Shown here: positions 40,740 to 45,621 of the stretch, piece after piece | Layout: each line of letters begins with the position of its first letter | Position numbering within the stretch: the stretch's first letter is position 1 | NCBI GenBank assembly: GCA_011391125.1 | Contig: JAABRE010000042.1 | Span: 1 to 45,621, forward strand | From: Synechococcales cyanobacterium S06 | Lineage (GTDB): Bacteria; Cyanobacteriota; Cyanobacteriia; Cyanobacteriales; JAABRE01 | DNA: 45,621 nt | Reading direction: 5' to 3' | Made by a program: the position numbers and the translations under genes | Notes under the pieces: model-generated | Seen by the model: only the letters and a program-made list of their open reading frames with translations | What the model was told of the DNA's origin: nothing | Databases searched by the model: none

Positions 40740-42134
40740 TTAATTGGATTCAAAACCATAAATATACCCATCAAGAAGATGGATACGCTGAAATAGGCTA
40801 AGTTGTCCTCCAATTCTTTTTCCCTGAGTTCTTACTTCTAGTCGAGTAGCTGATTGAACTACTATTTTACCTGTGTAAGAAACACCGTTTTTAACTACTT
40901 TGGCAATGTCTCCTGTTTGCCATCCATGCTGGTATTTTTGCCTTGGTTTTGAAATCGGAAAACCATATTTATTGATTCGACATAACCTTCTTGTGCTGCG
41001 ACCTTTAGCTGTTATTATTAAAGGTTTATTAGTTAATATTTTTAGATCATTAATATTACCTACACAAGCGGCCTCTAACCAATGAGTTTTTGGTAAACCA
41101 AATTTAATTCGATTAAATTTGGTTTTACCTCCACTACTTGTAGTAACTGGTAATCCTAATTCTTTCAAGGAATTAAATAATTTCCAGCGAGTAGAATTAA
41201 CAGCCGTGGCATCTTTTAAGGGTTGTTTTGCCTGCTTTTTAATCTTATTTAATAGGTCAAATTTTCCACTTAAAAAGTCTTCAATTTGACGACTTCCTTT
41301 TTTTTCATTACAATTTCTACAAGCGAGGGTAAGATTAGAAATACGATTTGTACCTCCTAAAGATTTAGGTTTAATGTGTTCGATTTCTAAAGGAATATCT
41401 TTTTTCCCACAATAAACACAGTTTCTACCCCATTTTTCTAGCAGATATTCTCTGATTTCGTAACCTTGTAATTCTCCCTGCTGATATTCAAGTCCCGAAA
41501 TTTCAGGATTTTGTAATTTTTGCAAATCAAATTTCACCAATTCTTGAGCAATATTAGTAATTGGTGTGTACTTACAAAGTCGTTTAAGCCAAGTCAAAGT
41601 TGTTAAAACACGGTGTAGCAATGATGGAGCTAACCAACCATTTGGACGTTTCCTATTAAGAAAGCGTGGTTTTCTGTACCTTGTATGTCTATTACGGCGA
41701 CTTCGGCGAACTGCTTTTCTAGTTTCCAAACTATCTTTAATTTGTTGTCCTCGATGTTGCAATTGTGCACCCCAAATAACCTTATTGTTAGTTACCAAGG
41801 CAATTCCTGTGGTTTTTGAGCCTGGGTCTAACTTTAGTTCAATGGGTTGCGTTACTATTTCTGTTTTCACCTCCTTGAGGATAATCGTAAATGGATAACG
41901 TCTGAAAACAGCCGCTTTTTCTGTATTTAATAGCTTTCTAGCCACAGAGGGGTGAGTTGGTTGTAAGGGTATTTTGTTAGCATCTATAGTGATTCCAATT
42001 AAGATTAAAACAGTTGAAAAATAGGTTCGTAGTTGCGCTTTAGCGCTTCTTAGGACTAAAGTCCAACAACAAACTAAAAACTTTTGTTTAATTTTTATTT
42101 GGAATTACTATAAAACAAAAACATAATTACTCAT
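40740..42134 (-). pseudogene. iscB: IscB RNA-guided nuclease interrupted by a MITE at codon 9
   Basis: The present open frame (40740-41945, GTG start) has a RuvC-I motif (IELKLDPGSKTTGIAL), an Arg-rich bridge helix (RKAVRRSRRNRHTRYRK), RuvC-II (NIAQELVKFD), an HNH domain (CVYCGKKDIPLEIEHI, SLGGTNRISNLTLACRNC) and RuvC-III (THWLEAACVG). The true N-terminus is split: ATG 42134 gives MSNYVFVL, then the 124-bp element, then DANKIPLQPTHPSVARKLL in the frame of the GTG. Removing the element and one TA joins them exactly. Translation from ATG 42134 now stops at once (TAG in the element). The RuvC-III position that is normally Asp reads Glu. IscB proteins are IS200/IS605-associated nucleases ancestral to Cas9. 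Confidence 0.92.
41987..42110 (+). mobile_element. MITE family A, copy 4 (in iscB)
   Basis: This is a 124-bp copy nearly identical to copy 3 (left end TAGTGATTCC), flanked by TA at 41985-41986 and 42111-42112. It sits between codons 8 and 9 of iscB. Element plus duplication is 126 bp, which preserves frame, but the element brings a stop codon at its edge when read in the iscB direction. Confidence 0.92.
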
Positions 42135-42139
42135 TTCTA

Positions 42140-42345
42140 AGAACTCCTATTGCTAGGGTAAAGTTTGCTTCAACCTTGTTGTCTAAGCTTGTTAGGTCAA
42201 TAACACTATTCTTGCAAATTGTTTAATTATTGACGATAGAGCTTGAAACTAGCGAATTTCAAGGTATCTTGACCTAAATAACGTTTCCCTTTAATCAGGG
42301 GTTTGGTTCACACTTACTACGATTTACACCTATAGTAAGTGATCC
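42140..42345 (-). ncRNA. Putative IscB omega-RNA (HEARO-like)
   Basis: The non-coding stretch directly upstream of the iscB start has the position and structure expected of an IscB guide RNA. Read on the minus strand it has a 9-bp hairpin CACTTACTA/TAGTAAGTG (42311-42319 with 42333-42341), a 9-bp long-range helix joining 42192-42200 (TTAGGTCAA) and 42269-42277, and inside it the hairpin TTGAAA/TTTCAA (42243-42248 with 42257-42262). The guide would be at the 5' end, near 42345-42365. Identity is inferred from position and fold; the boundaries are approximate. Confidence 0.65.
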
Positions 42346-42428
42346 CACAATCTATTAAGAATTGCTATATAGTAAGATTATTAACCTTCAATTTAACAAA
42401 CATTCTTTATTTAATAAATTAAATAACC

Positions 42429-45308
42429 ATGATAGCCAATCATGCAATCTGGTCCTTTACTCCTGAAGAAGTTTACGAAAGCTTAGAAACTTCTGCTCAG
42501 GGTTTATCAGAAGCTGAAGCAGCCCAAAGACTAGCAAAATACGGTCTCAATGAACTACCAGAACCTGTGCAGCGTCCTCTCTGGTTACGTTTTACCGATC
42601 AATTAACTCATTTTATGGCATTATTGCTCTGGAGTGCGGGAGTTTTGGCGTTTATTTCCGGTACTCCTGAACTCGGTTGGGCAATTTGGGCCGTAATTTG
42701 GATTAATGCTCTCTTTAGTTTTGGGCAGGAATTTCGCGCCGAAAAAGCTTTAGCGGCCTTAAAAAAAGTCTTACCTAGTCAGGTGAAAGTCTATCGAGAC
42801 GGCGAATTAAAGCAGATTTTAGCACGGGAATTAGTCCGCGGTGATCTAATTCAATTAGAAGAAGGCGATCGCCTTTGCGCCGATGCTAGGTTGGTTTCCG
42901 CCGACAACCTTTATCTCGATGTTTCCGTCATGACGGGGGAATCATTGCCAGTTTCTCGTCAAGCTGAACCAGCCCAAGTAAGGCAAATTGTACCGATACG
43001 GGGGGAAACAGCGATGTTAGAACAAGGTGAAACCCCCCTCCAAGAGACGGTGAAACCCGCCGAAATTCGCAATTTAGTCCTAGCTGGATCGACAGTTTCC
43101 GCCGGGAGAGGAGTGGCCGTGGTTTTTGCCACGGGAGCGCAAACGGAATTTGGCCATGTAGCCCAACTTACCACCAAGGTAATTCGAGAAGCCAGTACCT
43201 TAGAAGTAGAAATCAGTAAAATTGTCCGTTTAATCACGATAATTGCCCTGAGTATGGGGACAATCGTGTTTTTATTGACTTCCTTACTGGTGGGAATGGA
43301 GGTCAAAGAGAGCTTTATTTTTGCCATTGGGATTATTGTTGCCCTTGTACCCGAAGGTCTCTTACCCACTGTTACTCTGTCTTTAGCCATGGGTGTGCAA
43401 CGCATGGCCAAGCGCAATGCTTTGGTGCGTCGGCTTTCTGCGGTGGAGTCGTTGAGTGCGACAACGGTTATCTGCACGGATAAAACAGGTACATTGACTA
43501 AAAATGAGATGACCGTGCGATCGCTCTGGATACCCAACGGCGAAGAGGGCAAAACCGTGGAAGTCACAGGAGTAGGTTATGATCCCGGCACGGGAAAAAT
43601 TATTCAATCTACTGAACCTCAAGCACAGCAACAGGTTGAGCTATTGTTAGTTGGTGCGGCGCTTTGTTCCAATGCCCATTTAGTGCATCCCCCCGGAACG
43701 AGTCGTTGGCAGGAAATGGGAGATCCCACCGAAGCAGCTTTATTGGTAGTCGCTTTAAAAGCCAATTTAAACTTAGAAGACTTACAAAAGCAATATCGCC
43801 GACTGCGGGAAGTTCCCTTTGATTCCCAACGACGGATGATGACAGTGGTATTAGACTGGCAAAAATCGGCGTTATTTGCCAATGAAAGTCCCTATTTGAG
43901 CTTTACCAAAGGTGCACCTTTAGAAGTATTGCGGCCTTGTCAGTCCATTTTACGTAATGGACAAATCCAAGAATTAACCAAGGGCGATCGCCAGCAAATA
44001 ATCACAGCGAATGATCGCCTTGCGCAAAAAGGGTTTCGGGTGTTAGGGGTAGCAATTCGCCAAGGAGAACAAAAACTGCTAGAATTTCCCCCCCAAACCT
44101 TAGAACAAAACCTCATTTTTATTGGTTTAATCGCCATGTTTGATCCACCGCGCCCAGAAGTTCCCGAGGCGATCGCCCGATGTCATGAAGCGGGAATCGC
44201 CATCACCATGGTAACCGGGGATTATGGCTTAACTGCGGCGGCGATCGCCAAAAACATTGGTTTAGTAGGCGATAAAGTCAGAGTGGTGACAGGAGATGGT
44301 TTAGGAAACCTTTCCGATGCGCAACTGAGGCAAATTTTGCAATATCGTACCGGATTAGTTTTTGCGAGGATGGCCCCCGAACAGAAATTGCGCCTCGTGC
44401 GGGCCTACAAGGATTTGGGTCATATTGTCGCTGTAACAGGGGATGGAGTCAATGATGCCCCCGCCCTCAGAGCGGCTCATATCGGGGTAGCCATGGGCTT
44501 AAACGGCACAGATGTAGCGAGGGAAGCAGCGGACATTGTGCTGACTGATGATAATTTCGCCACTATTGTCAGTGCGATCGAGGAGGGCAGGACTGTTTAC
44601 CAAAATATTCGCAAATTTATGACCTATATTTTGGCCTCCAACGTGGCGGAAGTTGTACCTTTTTTACTCATGGTCGCTTTGAAAATTCCACCTGCTTTAT
44701 TAATTATGCAAATTTTAGCCATTGATTTGGGAACCGATATAATTCCAGCTTTAGCTTTGGGGGTTGAAACCGCCGAACGAGGTACAATGCAACAACCTCC
44801 CCGTTCTAAAACTATACCCTTACTGGATCGATCCTTGTTGCTGCGTGCCTACGGCTTTTTAGGCTTAATTGAAGCGGCGATCGGAATGCTGGGATTTTTC
44901 ATCATTTGGTGGAGTTATGGCTATGGATTAGCTGAACTACAGGAAGTTACTCCGGCAATTTTGGCACACACTGCTGACGCAACCGTCATGGCAATTTATG
45001 CCCAAGCAACCACCATGACCTTAGCAGCGATTGTCGCTTGTCAAGATGGTAACGTTTTTGCCTGTCGTTCGGAGAAAACTTCCACATTTAAACTGAAATG
45101 GTTTAGCAACCCTTTAATTTGGTTTGGTATAGCAACCGAGTGGGTTTTAATCCTCTCCTTAATCTACTTTTCACCCCTAGAAAAAATCTTCGCCACTGCT
45201 CCCCTATTGGGTTGGCAAATTGGGATTTTATTTTTATGTCCTCCCCTATTATTAGGAGCAGAAGAAATGCGAAAAATGGTGTTAAGAAAAAAGGTAAAAA
45301 TAAGCTAA
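42429..45308 (+). CDS. P-type cation-transporting ATPase (P2-type)
   Basis: This 959-residue protein has an N-terminal cation-ATPase domain (1-75), actuator motif TGES (169-172), the membrane motif VPEGLLPTVTLSLA (307-320), phosphorylation site Asp351 in DKTGTLTKNE, KGAPLEVL for ATP binding, MVTGDYGLTA and the hinge TGDGVNDAPAL. PEGLLPTVT is the pattern of P2C-type (Na+,K+-ATPase-like) pumps, whereas Ca2+ pumps usually have PEGLPA, so Na+ or K+ is a plausible substrate; this is an inference. It is complete, with about ten helices. A weak ribosome binding site precedes ATG 42429. Confidence 0.9.
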   Translation: MIANHAIWSFTPEEVYESLETSAQGLSEAEAAQRLAKYGLNELPEPVQRPLWLRFTDQLTHFMALLLWSAGVLAFISGTPELGWAIWAVIWINALFSFGQEFRAEKALAALKKVLPSQVKVYRDGELKQILARELVRGDLIQLEEGDRLCADARLVSADNLYLDVSVMTGESLPVSRQAEPAQVRQIVPIRGETAMLEQGETPLQETVKPAEIRNLVLAGSTVSAGRGVAVVFATGAQTEFGHVAQLTTKVIREASTLEVEISKIVRLITIIALSMGTIVFLLTSLLVGMEVKESFIFAIGIIVALVPEGLLPTVTLSLAMGVQRMAKRNALVRRLSAVESLSATTVICTDKTGTLTKNEMTVRSLWIPNGEEGKTVEVTGVGYDPGTGKIIQSTEPQAQQQVELLLVGAALCSNAHLVHPPGTSRWQEMGDPTEAALLVVALKANLNLEDLQKQYRRLREVPFDSQRRMMTVVLDWQKSALFANESPYLSFTKGAPLEVLRPCQSILRNGQIQELTKGDRQQIITANDRLAQKGFRVLGVAIRQGEQKLLEFPPQTLEQNLIFIGLIAMFDPPRPEVPEAIARCHEAGIAITMVTGDYGLTAAAIAKNIGLVGDKVRVVTGDGLGNLSDAQLRQILQYRTGLVFARMAPEQKLRLVRAYKDLGHIVAVTGDGVNDAPALRAAHIGVAMGLNGTDVAREAADIVLTDDNFATIVSAIEEGRTVYQNIRKFMTYILASNVAEVVPFLLMVALKIPPALLIMQILAIDLGTDIIPALALGVETAERGTMQQPPRSKTIPLLDRSLLLRAYGFLGLIEAAIGMLGFFIIWWSYGYGLAELQEVTPAILAHTADATVMAIYAQATTMTLAAIVACQDGNVFACRSEKTSTFKLKWFSNPLIWFGIATEWVLILSLIYFSPLEKIFATAPLLGWQIGILFLCPPLLLGAEEMRKMVLRKKVKIS

Positions 45309-45527
45309 TTAACTTCCATATTTAGGTAAGGTGGGCAATTACTGGTCAGATCGATCTTTTTATCTTAATTAGGGTTTACTGAAAAAAGCACAAAGCCATG
45401 TCGATCAAGAATTTCAAGTTGGTGGGACTTGAATTAAGTGCAAGGATGTCAACAAATAATAGTAAAAAACCTTACATCTACGGGGATTAATCAAGATTTT
45501 TGCTCGTCAAAAGACCCGGTCAAACTA
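45309..45527. other. Gene-free gap at the window end
   Basis: I see no gene in this gap. It leads to copy 5 of MITE family A. No interrupted frame could be recognised here, unlike at the four complete copies. Confidence 0.4.
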
Positions 45528-45621
45528 TAGTAATTCCAAATAAAAATTAAACAAAAGTTTTTAGTTTGTTGTTGGACTTTAGTCCTAAGAAGCGCTAAAG
45601 CGCAACTACGAACCTATTTTT
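45528..45621 (-). mobile_element. MITE family A, copy 5 (cut by window end)
   Basis: The first 94 bases of an element in the same orientation as copy 2 (TAGTAATTCCAAATAAAA...), preceded by TA at 45526-45527. It is identical to copy 2 over the visible length as far as I can see. The right end lies outside the window. Confidence 0.88.

Noticed and set aside
40740-41945. Cas9 or a CRISPR-associated nuclease
   Set aside because: There is no REC lobe, the length is about 400-425 residues and no repeat array is nearby; the layout is that of IscB.

Overview
The window reads as a low-GC cyanobacterial chromosome segment. The evidence is phycobiliprotein biosynthesis (PcyA, a CpcS/CpeS-family lyase), a cytochrome b6f Rieske protein of the minor PetC2 type, a cluster matching the photosystem II assembly (PAP, slr0144-slr0152-like) genes of Synechocystis with the SpkG kinase, a COP23 protein, many GCGATCGC (HIP1) octamers inside genes, and heptanucleotide STRR repeats. 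A unicellular lineage near Geminocystis/Cyanobacterium is plausible, but that is inference.

Layout. 0.5-4.2 kb is a decaying accessory zone: a PIN toxin frameshifted behind an intact antitoxin, a glyoxalase-like pseudogene with several lesions, and an MNT/HEPN toxin-antitoxin pair whose HEPN gene is cut by a 124-bp element. 4.2-6.7 kb holds an ArsA/Get3-like ATPase, a Uma2 nuclease and a DUF2358 protein. 6.9-10.2 kb is an OmpR regulator/histidine kinase pair, a small PepSY-type membrane protein and an exported rubrerythrin whose rubredoxin domain is severed by a second mobile element. 10.3-15 kb carries an exported Rieske protein, a nitroreductase, a Ca2+/H+ antiporter, a Dabb protein and a VanX-like dipeptidase. 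15.4-19.1 kb has an RTX/beta-helix secreted protein, a broken coiled-coil gene, a Tll0287-like haem protein and petC2.

19.4-28.1 kb is the most coherent block: two paralogous unknown proteins, SpkG, a 750-bp gap with an apparently structured RNA ending in a terminator-like hairpin, then two V4R proteins, a repeat protein, two helical proteins, two [2Fe-2S] ferredoxins and a membrane-anchored coiled-coil/TPR protein. Gene order differs from Synechocystis: SpkG leads and the second ferredoxin is last.

28.1-31 kb is again accessory: a CARDB-like fragment, a broken Phd/YefM antitoxin, an intact UPF0175/DUF3368 pair and a 36-residue stub of a restriction-type gene, joined by repeats. 31-45 kb holds a trypsin/TPR protein, COP23, the phycobiliprotein lyase, a DevA/DevB-like pair with no DevC permease, pcyA, coaD, a ROK kinase, an IscB gene and a large P-type cation ATPase.

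The main discovery-type observation is a 124-bp MITE-like element (termini TAGTAATTCC/GGAATTACTA, TA target duplication), present in four complete copies and one cut by the window edge. Conceptual excision of each complete copy restores a reading frame: the HEPN toxin, the stop codon of the coiled-coil gene, the C-terminus of the trypsin/TPR protein, and codon 9 of iscB. At least three further TA-flanked inverted-repeat families are present.
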